Source: Frigoribacterium sp. MEB024 (lineage in GTDB: Bacteria > Actinomycetota > Actinomycetes > Actinomycetales > Microbacteriaceae). From it: a DNA stretch of 64,000 nucleotides. The DNA is taken from contig NZ_JXQZ01000014.1 in the NCBI RefSeq assembly GCF_000878135.1, positions 1 to 64,000 of the forward strand. The letters are read 5' to 3'. The notes under the pieces were generated by a model that saw only the letters and a list, made by a program, of their open reading frames with translations, was not told the origin of the DNA and ran no database searches. Position numbers and translations under genes: made by a program. Of the stretch, positions 17,981-27,676 are shown one piece after another (position 1 is the stretch's first letter; each line of letters opens with the position of its first letter).

Positions 17981-19516
17981 TTACTCGCCGGCCACGTCGC
18001 TGGTCGCGAGCTTCGCGCGACGGCGAGCGAGGACCATCAGCGTCGAGCCCAGCAGCAGGACGGCGGCGCCGATGCCGATGGCGGCCTCGGTGCCTTCGCT
18101 ACCGGTGAAGGCCAGGCCCGTGGGGGTGGCGATCGGGGTGGCGGGAGTGCCGGCCGGGACGACCGCGGCGATGAGGCTGAAAGCCACGTCGGCCGAGGGG
18201 TCCGAGACGATCGGCTGACCGGCGGCGTCGAGCACCGGCAGGCCGTCGGCGTCGAGGAGGAACGACACGGCGGCAGCCGTGTAGTCGTTCGGCGTCAGGG
18301 CGAGGGTGACGGTCCAGTTGCCGGCGGCGTCGACGACGATCGGGTCGGCGGGGTCGGCGGGGACCGCAGCGGCGGCGGCGCGTCCGTTCTCGGCGGCCTC
18401 GAGCTCGTCCAGCTGGTCCGTCGGGACGACGGCGAGCAGGATGTTCGAGCCGGGGGTGCCGGTGCCCTCGAAGGTGACCTGGTCACCGACGACGACCTGA
18501 CCCTGGGTGGGCGAGGTGATGACCGGGGCGTCGAGGACGACGGCGGTCGGGGGAACGACCACGGCGGGCAGGCTGAACGAGCGGGTGACGTCACCCGAGC
18601 CGGCGCCGCCCGTGATCTGGGTCACGTTGACGGTCTGCGCCACCGTGGCGTCGTCCGGGTAGGTGTAGTCGAGCGACCACTGTCCGTCGACGACGGCGAC
18701 GGCGCCGGTACCGGGGAGGCGGTTGCCGTCGGTGTCGAGGACGTTGACGGTCGAGCCGGAGGTGCCGGTACCCGAGAAGGTGACGGTGCGCGTGGCGGTG
18801 GTCGTGCCCTCGGCGGGCGTGACGACGTCGAGCGTCTGGCCCTGCGGCAGGACGAAGGCGACGGGGGTGTCACCCGTGCCGGCGCCGCCGGTGACCTGGG
18901 TCACGCGCACGCTCTGGTTGCGGTCGACGGTCTCGGGGTAGGTGTAGACGAGCGACCACTGGCCGGCGACGACGGCGACGGCGCCGGTACCGGGGAGGCG
19001 GTTGCCGTCCGTGCCGAGCACGTTGACGGTCGAGCCCGAGATGCCGGTGCCCGAGAAGGTGACGGTGCGCGAGGCAAGCTGCTGAGCGACCTCGGGGGTC
19101 GTCACCGAGAAAGTCTCGGCCGGGGTGACGGCGGGCAGGACGAAGGCGCGAGCCTGCGGGTCGCTGAAGCCGCTGCCGCCGTAGAGGCCGGTGACGTAGA
19201 CGCTCTGGTTGACGGCGTCGGTGTCGGCGTACGTGAGCGTCGTCGACCAGGTCGTCGAGTTCCCCGTGTTGATGCGGTCCGCGCGGGTGCCCGAGTCGTC
19301 GGTGCCCTTGTAGACGTCGACGGTGGCTCCGGCCGCGACGGTGCCGGACACGACGACGGTCCGCGACGTCGTGGTGGCGCCGGCCTCCGGGGTCGAGATG
19401 ACCAGCGAGGCGGGGGCGGCCTGTGCCGCGGTGACGGAGAGGAGGGCCCCTCCGAGGGCGAGCGTGAGGACGGCCGGAACGGCCACCGCACGGCGCCAAG
19501 AGAACTTGGTGATCAC
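17981..19516 (-). CDS. Repeat-containing surface protein with LAFTG sorting signal
   Basis: 511 residues. The signal peptide ends AQA-APA after residue 33. The body is a series of Ig-like beta domains of about 80-85 residues, each with an SRTVTFSGTG...GSTVNVL start. Two adjacent units are nearly identical (both carry GTDGNRLPG or DTDGNRLPG, then TGAVAVV), pointing to recent duplication. The C-terminus is LAFTG (468-472), a hydrophobic helix and ARRRAKL, a class E sortase-type anchor. It is likely an adhesin-like wall protein. The GTG at 19516 starts exactly before ITKFSWRRA, the signal peptide n-region. No sortase is nearby. Confidence 0.8.
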   Translation of the reverse strand: MITKFSWRRAVAVPAVLTLALGGALLSVTAAQAAPASLVISTPEAGATTTSRTVVVSGTVAAGATVDVYKGTDDSGTRADRINTGNSTTWSTTLTYADTDAVNQSVYVTGLYGGSGFSDPQARAFVLPAVTPAETFSVTTPEVAQQLASRTVTFSGTGISGSTVNVLGTDGNRLPGTGAVAVVAGQWSLVYTYPETVDRNQSVRVTQVTGGAGTGDTPVAFVLPQGQTLDVVTPAEGTTTATRTVTFSGTGTSGSTVNVLDTDGNRLPGTGAVAVVDGQWSLDYTYPDDATVAQTVNVTQITGGAGSGDVTRSFSLPAVVVPPTAVVLDAPVITSPTQGQVVVGDQVTFEGTGTPGSNILLAVVPTDQLDELEAAENGRAAAAAVPADPADPIVVDAAGNWTVTLALTPNDYTAAAVSFLLDADGLPVLDAAGQPIVSDPSADVAFSLIAAVVPAGTPATPIATPTGLAFTGSEGTEAAIGIGAAVLLLGSTLMVLARRRAKLATSDVAGE

Positions 19517-19754
19517 GTGGTGAGTGCTTTCTTGATCGGTGGTGCAAGCGTCATCGCTTGTCCGCCACGGCCCAGCGCCGGGTGAGACACGCAGTGCCGG
19601 CCCGGAGGGCAGCACCCCCTCAAGCTATCTTCAACCTGAGAGAACCACACTGTTCGGTGCAGGAAGCGCCGGGTGATTTCAAAGACACCCACGCATCACC
19701 CCTGCGCGGGGGCCATTCAGCCCGGAATCTGCTATCGACCTGTTCGGGGGGTGA

Positions 19755-20639
19755 TCATGCCGGTGCCGGTCCCGACGACCCCCGCCGCACGAGTGACGCG
19801 GGCGGCGCCTCGACCGACGCCACGCCCTCGCCCGCCAGCACGGCGAGCAGCATGCCGGCCGCCACCTCGCCGATGCGCTGCACGTCGTGGCTGACCGCCG
19901 ACAGCGACGGTGTCGACAACTGGCACTGCGAGGAGTCGTCCCAGGCGACGAGCGTCAGCCGGGTCGGCACCTCGACCCCGAGGCGCTGCGCCGCGGCGAG
20001 GCCGCCGAGCGCCATCTGGTCGTTGTCGAAGACGACGGCCGTCGGCGGCATCGGCTGCGAGAGCAGACGCGAGAGGGCGGCCGCGCCGGCGTCCCACGAG
20101 TAGTCGCCCTCGATCGTCCGGACGACGGACGAGGAGGCGCGACTCGCGGCGACCAGCGCCTCCTGCCTCACCTGCGTGTGCAGCAGCGCCGCCGGGCCCG
20201 ACACGTGCGCCAGCCGACGGTGCCCGTCCGCGACGAGCGCGGCCACCGTGTCGCGCATGGCGACGCCGTCGCCGGTCCAGACGGCGGGCAGGTCGCCCGA
20301 GAGCGCGGGGTCGCCGAGCACGACCGCGGGCAGGCCGAGCTCGCGCAGCAGGGCGGGGCGGGGGTCGTCGTCGGTGAGGTCGACCAGCACCACCGCGCCG
20401 AAGTCGCCCGAGGTCGCCCACCGCCGGTAGGCCGCCAGTTCGGCGTCGCGATCGGCGAGGGCCTGCAGCAACAGGGTGTGGCCCCGGGGACGCAGCACGC
20501 GTTCGATGCCGGCGATGAGTTCGTGGTAGAACGGCTCCGCCCCCAAGATCTCGCCGGGGCGGACGAGGGCGAGACCGACGCGACGGCGGTCGCCCGGCCC
20601 GGCAGGGGCCACCCGGGTGTCGACGATCGAGTCGGTCAT
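19755..20639 (-). CDS. LacI/GalR-type sugar-sensor protein lacking the DNA-binding domain
   Basis: 294 residues. RRVGLALVRPGEILGAEPFYHELIAGIERVL onward is the periplasmic-binding-like effector domain of LacI regulators through to VRRGSSG. Normal family members have an N-terminal helix-turn-helix of about 60 residues; here only about 20 residues precede the sensor core. The ATG at 20639 is supported by TAGGTT seven bases upstream, and extending upstream reveals no helix-turn-helix in this frame. It is divergent from a ROK regulator with its own helix-turn-helix, so it may sense sugar without binding DNA, or be a decayed repressor. SRASSS near 160-165 is the dispersed motif in frame. Confidence 0.75.
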   Translation of the reverse strand: MTDSIVDTRVAPAGPGDRRRVGLALVRPGEILGAEPFYHELIAGIERVLRPRGHTLLLQALADRDAELAAYRRWATSGDFGAVVLVDLTDDDPRPALLRELGLPAVVLGDPALSGDLPAVWTGDGVAMRDTVAALVADGHRRLAHVSGPAALLHTQVRQEALVAASRASSSVVRTIEGDYSWDAGAAALSRLLSQPMPPTAVVFDNDQMALGGLAAAQRLGVEVPTRLTLVAWDDSSQCQLSTPSLSAVSHDVQRIGEVAAGMLLAVLAGEGVASVEAPPASLVRRGSSGPAPA

Positions 20640-20680
20640 GCGCCCGAACCTACAGCCCCCGACAGGTCGGAGCGACGCCC

Positions 20681-21940
20681 GTGGTGACCCGCGACCCCGA
20701 TCCGACCGCGCCTCGGCCCGCCTCGTACCCGCGGCCCACGACGCAGTCCCCGGCGCAGCCCGCACCGCAGACGAGCCGCGAACTCGTCGTCGACCTCGTG
20801 CGGTCGTCGGGTCCGATCAGCCGGGTCGAGCTCGCGCAGGCCAGCGGCTTGACGCAGGCGTCGATCTCGACGATCGTCCGGCGGCTGCTCGACGAGGGCC
20901 TCGTCCGCGAGACCGGTCGGGCGGCGTCGACGGGCGGCAAGCCCCGCACCATGGTCGAGATCAACCCGCGGGCCGTCTACGGCATGGGCGTGCAGATCGG
21001 CGCGGACTCGCTCACCTACGTCGTCACCGACATGCGCGGGGGAGTCGTCGGCCGCCTGCAGGTCGACGCCGGACCGGCCGCGTCCGACGACGTCACGGCC
21101 GCCGCTGTCCGCGTCGTGGACGGCTTCCACGACGTCGTCGGCAGCCTCGGACTCGCGAGCGGGGCGGTGGCCGGCCTGGCCGTCGTCGGTCCGCGGGCGA
21201 CCCTCGCGCACGGTGTCCGCACGGGCCCGCGCTCCACCGAGAGCGCTCTCCACGCCGGGCTGCACGCCGCGCTGGCCCTGCGCCTCGGTCTGCCCGTCAT
21301 CGTCGACAACGACGCGGCGGCCGCGGCGCTCGGCGAGTTCTGGAGTCGCCAGGTGCCGCGCTCCGAGACGTTCGCCTGCGTGTACCTCGGCACGGGGGTC
21401 GGATCGGGCATCGTGCTCGACGGGGCGCTGCACCGCGGCGCGAGTTCGGGCGCCGGCGAGCTCGGCCACGTCTCGATCGACCTCGACGGTGAGCCCTGCT
21501 ACTGCGGCAACCGCGGCTGCCTCGAGCTCGCCGCCTCGCCGGGGGCCGTCGTGGCCCGGGCGCACCGCGACGCCGCCGCGTTCGACGACCTCGGCCTGAC
21601 CTGGGCCCCGGGCGGGGTCGCGCGGGACTTCGACCTGCTCGCGCGGGCCGCGATCGCCGGTCACGTCGCGGCCGACGCCCTGGTCACCCGGGCGGCCGGG
21701 CAACTCGCCGCGGGCGTCGTCACCCTCGCCAACCTGCTCGACCTCGACCGCGTCGTCCTGAGCGGCCCCGGGGTCGCGGTCGCCGGCTCGATCTACGCCC
21801 GCGCGGCCGTCGACGCCCTGGCCAGCACGGCGTTCTCGCGGGGCGTCCACACGACACGGGTCGAGGTCTCGACCGACCCGCGCGACGCGGCCGCGATCGG
21901 CGCGGCCGCCCTCGTCGTGCAACGCGCCATCTCGCGCTGA
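20681..21940 (+). CDS. ROK-family transcriptional regulator / sugar kinase-like protein
   Basis: 419 residues. A winged helix-turn-helix (about 33-85, ISRVELAQASGLTQASISTIVRRLLDEGLV) precedes an ASKHA domain with the ROK zinc site CYCGNRGCLE (Cys at 273, 275, 280) and VDNDAAAAALGEFW. NagC/XylR-like ROK proteins repress sugar uptake genes until a sugar binds. The start is GTG 20681 (or GTG 20684). It is followed by an ABC importer whose promoter carries a palindrome, its probable operator. Confidence 0.9.
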   Translation: MVTRDPDPTAPRPASYPRPTTQSPAQPAPQTSRELVVDLVRSSGPISRVELAQASGLTQASISTIVRRLLDEGLVRETGRAASTGGKPRTMVEINPRAVYGMGVQIGADSLTYVVTDMRGGVVGRLQVDAGPAASDDVTAAAVRVVDGFHDVVGSLGLASGAVAGLAVVGPRATLAHGVRTGPRSTESALHAGLHAALALRLGLPVIVDNDAAAAALGEFWSRQVPRSETFACVYLGTGVGSGIVLDGALHRGASSGAGELGHVSIDLDGEPCYCGNRGCLELAASPGAVVARAHRDAAAFDDLGLTWAPGGVARDFDLLARAAIAGHVAADALVTRAAGQLAAGVVTLANLLDLDRVVLSGPGVAVAGSIYARAAVDALASTAFSRGVHTTRVEVSTDPRDAAAIGAAALVVQRAISR

Positions 21941-21996
21941 CCCCGCGGCGCGGTGCGGCAGGAGGCGCAGGTCACGATCCCGACACGGGCTCACGA

Positions 21997-22032
21997 CTTT
22001 CTTGACTCGCTTACGTAAGTCGTCTAAGAAAG
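21997..22032 (+). promoter_or_regulatory. Promoter of the ABC importer overlapped by a palindromic operator
   Basis: TTGACT (22002-22007) and TAAGAA (22025-22030) with a 17-base spacer form a good housekeeping promoter. The spacer centre is the palindrome CTTACGTAAG (22010-22019), and outer arms CTTTCTT (21997-22003) and AAGAAAG (22026-22032) mirror each other, so the operator covers both hexamers. The adjacent ROK protein is the likely repressor. Confidence 0.65.
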
Positions 22033-22077
22033 ACCCCGGGACCAGGCGACGGCGCCTGGCCAGACGAAGGGTCGACG

Positions 22078-23754
22078 ATGCCTCTCTCCATGACCAACCG
22101 CCGACGGGTCGGATTCGGTGCGATCGCACTCGCGACCGCCGCGGGCCTGGCGCTCACCGGCTGCACCGCCTCGAGCGGAGGCGACGAAGGCGGGATCACC
22201 GCCAACACGGGCCCCGCGGGCGACCTCACCGCCAACTTCAACCCGTTCTCGGCCACGGCCGACAGCACCTCGCAGGGCCTGCTCTACGAGCAGCTCTTCT
22301 ACTACAACGTCCTCACGGGCGCCGACCCCAAGCCGATGCTGGGCGAGGACTACGAGTGGAACGACGACGGCACCGAGCTGACGGTCGACCTGCGCACCGG
22401 CGTGCAGTGGAGCGACGGCGAGGACTTCACGGCCGACGACGTCGCGTACACGTTCCAGACGATGCTCGACAAGCCCGAGCTGAACCGCGTCGGCTTCGAG
22501 GGCACCGTCGAGGCCGCGGACGACGACACGGTGGTCTTCACGTTCGACGACACCTCGTTCGTCAAGGGCCCCGACATCCTCGGCCAGGCCGCGATCGTGC
22601 CCGAGCACGTCTTCTCGAAGCTGTCCGACATCGCCACCGACCCGGTCGAGAAGCCGGTCGGCACCGGCCCGTACATGCTCGACACCTTCACCCCGCAGAG
22701 CTACGTCTACAAGGCGAACCCGAACTACTGGCAGTCGGGCAAGCCCGAGGTCAAGAGCATCCGGTACATCGCCCTGGCGAACAACACGTCGGCCACCGAC
22801 GCGATCGTCGGCGGCGACCTCGACTGGTCGAGCATCTTCATCCCCGAGGCCGACAAGGTGCTCGGCAGCAACCCCGACGTCAGCTACGTCGCCACCCCGC
22901 TGCAGCAGATCACGTTGATGACCTGCTCGAACGCCGACCTCGGCTGCACCGGCCCGCAGACCGACCCGGCCGTGCGCCAGGCGATCTACAAGGCGATGAA
23001 CCGCGACCAGCTGAACGACCTGGCCTTCTCGGGCACGAACAAGCAGATCTCGCCGACCTTCATGACCCTCGGTCGTGACGACGACTACATCAGCCCCGAC
23101 GTCGAGAAGGAGACGCCGATGACGGCCGACACCGAGGGCGCCGACGCGCTGCTGCAGTCGGCCGGCTACGCGAAGGGCTCGGACGGCATCTACGCCAAGG
23201 ACGGCCAGAAGCTGCAGCTCGAGATCCAGGTCGTCACGGGCTACTCGGACTACATCGCGGCGATCGACGCCATGGCCGAGCAGCTGCGCGCGGTCGGCAT
23301 CGAGATCACGCAGAGCGCCAAGTCGTACAACGAGTGGGTCGCCGCCCGCAACAACGGGCAGTTCCAGCTGACGATGGACTCGCTCGGCCAGGGCCCCTCG
23401 ACCGACCCGTACTACCTCTACAACGGCAACTTCGACTCGACGACGACCTCGCCGGTGGGCGAGCAGGCGATCAACAACTTCGCCCGTTACTCGAACCCGA
23501 CCGTCGACGCCGCGATCGTCGCGGCCGAGCAGACGGACGACGTCGCGGCGAAGACCGAGCAGTACTTCACGATCCAGAAGGAGATCGTGAAGGACATGCC
23601 CTACATCCCCGTGCTGCTGCAGTCGACGCTGACCGAGTTCAACTCCGCGAAGGTGACCGGTTGGCCCACCGGCGACGACGACACCGAGAACTTCCCGGCG
23701 ACGTGGAAGACCTGGGACAACGCCCAGACCGTCCTGAACCTGAAGCTCAAGTGA
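22078..23754 (+). CDS. ABC transporter substrate-binding lipoprotein, family 5
   Basis: 558 residues. Lipobox LALTGC with the lipidated Cys at 29; then a SBP_bac_5 fold (TANFNPFSATADSTSQGLLYEQLF ... VDLRTGVQWSDGEDFTADDVAYTF). Family 5 binds peptides, but many actinobacterial and Thermotoga members bind beta-linked oligosaccharides. Because a ROK regulator and a beta-mannosidase flank this operon, an oligosaccharide ligand is my preferred inference. Start ATG 22078; ATG 22090 is possible. Confidence 0.9.
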   Translation: MPLSMTNRRRVGFGAIALATAAGLALTGCTASSGGDEGGITANTGPAGDLTANFNPFSATADSTSQGLLYEQLFYYNVLTGADPKPMLGEDYEWNDDGTELTVDLRTGVQWSDGEDFTADDVAYTFQTMLDKPELNRVGFEGTVEAADDDTVVFTFDDTSFVKGPDILGQAAIVPEHVFSKLSDIATDPVEKPVGTGPYMLDTFTPQSYVYKANPNYWQSGKPEVKSIRYIALANNTSATDAIVGGDLDWSSIFIPEADKVLGSNPDVSYVATPLQQITLMTCSNADLGCTGPQTDPAVRQAIYKAMNRDQLNDLAFSGTNKQISPTFMTLGRDDDYISPDVEKETPMTADTEGADALLQSAGYAKGSDGIYAKDGQKLQLEIQVVTGYSDYIAAIDAMAEQLRAVGIEITQSAKSYNEWVAARNNGQFQLTMDSLGQGPSTDPYYLYNGNFDSTTTSPVGEQAINNFARYSNPTVDAAIVAAEQTDDVAAKTEQYFTIQKEIVKDMPYIPVLLQSTLTEFNSAKVTGWPTGDDDTENFPATWKTWDNAQTVLNLKLK

Positions 23755-23777
23755 TCGTGGTCGGAACCGAGAAGGTC

Positions 23778-23788
23778 AGGAGGCGCGG
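23778..23788 (+). promoter_or_regulatory. Shine-Dalgarno formed by the dispersed motif
   Basis: AGGAGGCGCGG immediately precedes the GTG at 23789; AGGAGG is five bases from the start. Here the repeated motif supplies the ribosome-binding site. Confidence 0.65.
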
Positions 23789-24778
23789 GTGAGGTACGTC
23801 GCCCAGAAGGTCGGCTTCTACGCGGTCGCGTTGTTCGCGGCGCTGACGCTGAACTTCTTCATCCCGCGGTTGCTGCCCGGTGACCCGGTGGACATCCTGC
23901 TGGCCAAGATGCAGCAGAAGGGACCGGTCAGCGAGGCGACCGTGACCAGCCTGCGCCTCCTTCTCGGTTCCGACTCGGACGAACCGCTGTTCTCGCAGTA
24001 CGTGCAGTACCTCGGCAACCTGGCCCGGGGGGACCTCGGCATCTCGGTGTCGTACTTCCCGGCCGGGGTGTCGACCATCATCGGCCAGGCCATCCCGTGG
24101 ACGATCGCCCTGATCGGCATCGCGACGATCCTGTCGTTCGTCTTCGGGGTGGGCCTCGGCACCCTCGCCGGGTGGAAGCGCGGCTCGGTGCTCGACAACT
24201 TCATCCCCGTGACGACGATGTTCCAGGCGGTGCCGTACTTCTGGCTCGCTCTCATCCTGTTGTACGTGTTCGGCAGCATCCTGCGGGTGTTCCCGCTGTC
24301 GGGCGGTTACAACGTCTACGAGGCGACGCCGGGGCTCAACTGGACGTTCGTCCAGAGCGCGGTCCTCTACGGCACGCTGCCGGCGCTGACGATCATCATC
24401 TCGTCGGTCGGCGGCTGGCTGCTCGGCATGCGCAACATGATGGTGTCGACCCTCAGTGAGGACTACATCGTCACCGCCGAGGCCAAGGGCCTGTCGCCGA
24501 TGCGCATCCGGCAGTCGTACGCGGCCCGCAACGCCGTGCTGCCGCAGTTCGCGGGCTTCGCGATCTCGCTCGGGTTCGTCGTGTCGGGCTCGATCGTGAC
24601 CGAGCAGGTGTTCTCGTACCCGGGCATCGGCAACGCGCTCTTCACGGCGACGCAGAACAACGACTACGCGCTGATGCAGGGCATCTTCCTGGTCATCACC
24701 CTCGCCGTGCTGGGGACGAACTTCATCGTCGACCTGATGTACGGCTTCATCGACCCGCGCACGCGCGTCAAGCGTTAG
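23789..24778 (+). CDS. ABC transporter permease (DppB type)
   Basis: 329 residues with six transmembrane segments and the EAA loop AEAKGLSPMRIRQSYAARNA near residues 229-248, which contacts the ATPase. The N-terminal helix and RLLPGDPVD motif are typical of DppB/OppB. It forms the membrane channel with the next gene product, which begins ten bases downstream. Confidence 0.93.
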   Translation: MRYVAQKVGFYAVALFAALTLNFFIPRLLPGDPVDILLAKMQQKGPVSEATVTSLRLLLGSDSDEPLFSQYVQYLGNLARGDLGISVSYFPAGVSTIIGQAIPWTIALIGIATILSFVFGVGLGTLAGWKRGSVLDNFIPVTTMFQAVPYFWLALILLYVFGSILRVFPLSGGYNVYEATPGLNWTFVQSAVLYGTLPALTIIISSVGGWLLGMRNMMVSTLSEDYIVTAEAKGLSPMRIRQSYAARNAVLPQFAGFAISLGFVVSGSIVTEQVFSYPGIGNALFTATQNNDYALMQGIFLVITLAVLGTNFIVDLMYGFIDPRTRVKR

Positions 24779-24788
24779 GACGACGAGC

Positions 24789-25780
24789 ATGTCCACGATC
24801 GACCTCGGCCAGCTCGCCGACCCGAACTCGCCCACCGGTGACAGCGGGGCGGGCGCCGGCCGGAAGGGCCTCACGCGGGTCTTCCCGCACGTGACGCCCA
24901 AGCTCTGGGTGGGGGCCGGCATGATCGCCGCCATCGCCCTGTTCGGCCTGGTCTTCCCGTTCGTCGTCCAGAACCCGCAGGCCATCAGCGACGTCGGCCT
25001 GAGCGCCCCGAGCGGTGACCACCTGCTCGGCACCACGCAGACCGGGCAGGACGTCTTCGCCCAGCTCGCCTACGCCACTCGCGGCTCGCTGCTGATCGGG
25101 GTGCTGGTCGGCGTCGTCGCGATGGCGTTGGCCATCGTCTTCGGCGTCATCGGCACCTACGTCGGCGGGTTCGTCGACGAGGCGTTCTCGTTGTTCTCGA
25201 ACGTCGTGCTGGTCATCCCCGGCCTGCCGCTCGCCATCATCGTGTCGAGCTACGTGCCGCAGAAGGGCCTCGTGGTGATCGCCTTCGTGATCGTCATCAC
25301 GAGCTGGGCGGCCAGCGCCCGAGTGCTGCGCGCCATCACGCTGAGCCTGCGGTCGCGCGACTACGTCGCCGCGTCGCGGGTGTCGGGCGAGAAGACCTGG
25401 CGCATCGTCGCCGTCGAGATCCTGCCCAACGTGCTGCCGGTGCTCGCGAGCCAGTTCTTGTTCGCGGTGATCTTCGCGATCCTCGCCGAGGCGGGTCTGT
25501 CGTTCCTGGGGCTCGGCGTCTCGGGACAGTTCACCTGGGGCTCGATGCTGTACTTCGCCCAGAACGGCCTCGCGCTGCGACTCGGCGCCTGGTGGTGGTT
25601 CGTGCCGCCGGGGCTGATGATCGCCCTGCTCGGCTGCGCGCTGTCGCTGATGAACTTCGCCATCGACGAGATCATCAACCCCAAGCTGCGCGACCAGACC
25701 CGGGCCGGCGTCAGCCGGGCCGACCGCAAGCGACTGGCGCGGGCCGAGGCCGCCGCCGGCACCACCGAGGGGGCCACCGC

Positions 25781-25784
<4 letters not shown>
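24789..25784 (+). CDS. ABC transporter permease (DppC type)
   Basis: 331 residues. A cytoplasmic N-terminus of about 40 residues, then HLLGTTQTGQDVFAQLAYATRGSL, the DppC hallmark, five or six transmembrane segments, and the EAA loop AASRVSGEKTWRIVAVEILP near 192-211. The tail is Arg/Ala-rich. The stop overlaps the ATPase start by ATGA. Confidence 0.93.
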
Positions 25785-26694
<910 letters not shown>

Positions 26695-26698
<4 letters not shown>

Positions 26699-27510
26699 GC
26701 ACGCTCGAGTTCCGCAACGTCGTCAAGGACTACCGGGTGCGCGGGGGACGGGGTGAGAAGGGTCGCCTCCGCGCGGTGGACGACGTCAGCTTCACGCTCG
26801 AGGCCGGCAAGACGGTCGCCCTGGTCGGGGAGAGCGGCAGCGGCAAGTCGACGATCGCCAAGATGCTGCTGCAGCTCGAGCGGCCGACGAGCGGGTCGAT
26901 CGTGCTCGACGGCGCCGTCGCGCCCCGTCACGGTGACGCCCTGCGGCGCTACCGCAGCGACGTGCAGATGGTGTTCCAGGACCCGTTCGCGTCGCTCAAC
27001 CCGTTCCACTCGATCGGGCACCACCTGGCGCGGCCGCTGTTGCTGCACGGCAAGGCGACGCGGTCGACGGTCGACGAGAAGGTGCGCGAGCTGCTCGGGC
27101 GGGTGCAGCTCGGTCCGGCCGCCGACGTCGCCGCGCGTCGACCCCATGAGCTGTCGGGCGGGCAGCGGCAGCGCGTGGCGATCGCCAGGGCCCTGGCGCC
27201 CGAGCCGCGCATCCTGATCGCGGACGAGCCCGTGTCGATGCTCGACGTGTCGATCCGGCTCGGGGTGCTCAACCTGCTGGCCGAACTGCAGCGGCAAGAA
27301 GACCTGGGCGTGCTCTACATCACGCACGACCTGGCGACGGCCCGCCACTTCTCGGACGAGATCCTCGTGATGTACAAGGGGCAGGTGGTCGAGCGGGGGA
27401 CCCCGGACGACGTGATCCTGAACCCGCAGCACCCGTACACGCAGCAGCTCGCCGAGGCCGCGCCCGACCCCGAGAAGCGCATCGCCGAGCGGCGCGCCGC
27501 CCGCGCCTGA
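26695..27510 (+). CDS. ABC transporter ATP-binding protein (DppF type)
   Basis: 271 residues. Walker A GESGSGKST near 43-51, signature LSGGQRQRV near 153, Walker B ILIADEPVSMLD near 176. It is the second ATPase of the importer. GTG at 26695 overlaps the DppD-like stop and follows AGGAGG from the dispersed motif. Confidence 0.92.
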
Positions 27511-27565
27511 CCGGCGCCGCGCCTCCTGCCGTCCGCCCCCTCACCCGCCCTGACGCGACGAACCA

Positions 27566-27613
27566 CGTTCCGTGCCATGAACCACGAACCTTCGTGGTTC
27601 ATGGCACGGAACG
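27566..27613. terminator. Long palindrome between the ABC operon and the beta-mannosidase gene
   Basis: Perfect 23-base arms (27566-27588 and 27591-27613) around a two-base centre; the ends are CGTTCCGTGCCATGAACC and GGTTCATGGCACGGAACG. Further partial repeats (AACCACG before, GGGTTCATGG after) flank it. It is longer than a terminator needs to be. The preceding gap also holds a motif copy at 27517-27526. Confidence 0.65.
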
Positions 27614-27676
27614 GGGTTCATGGTGGGGCGAGGCCGCCCTGCCACCACCACCCCTCACTCGATCGCTGGGAGCGAC

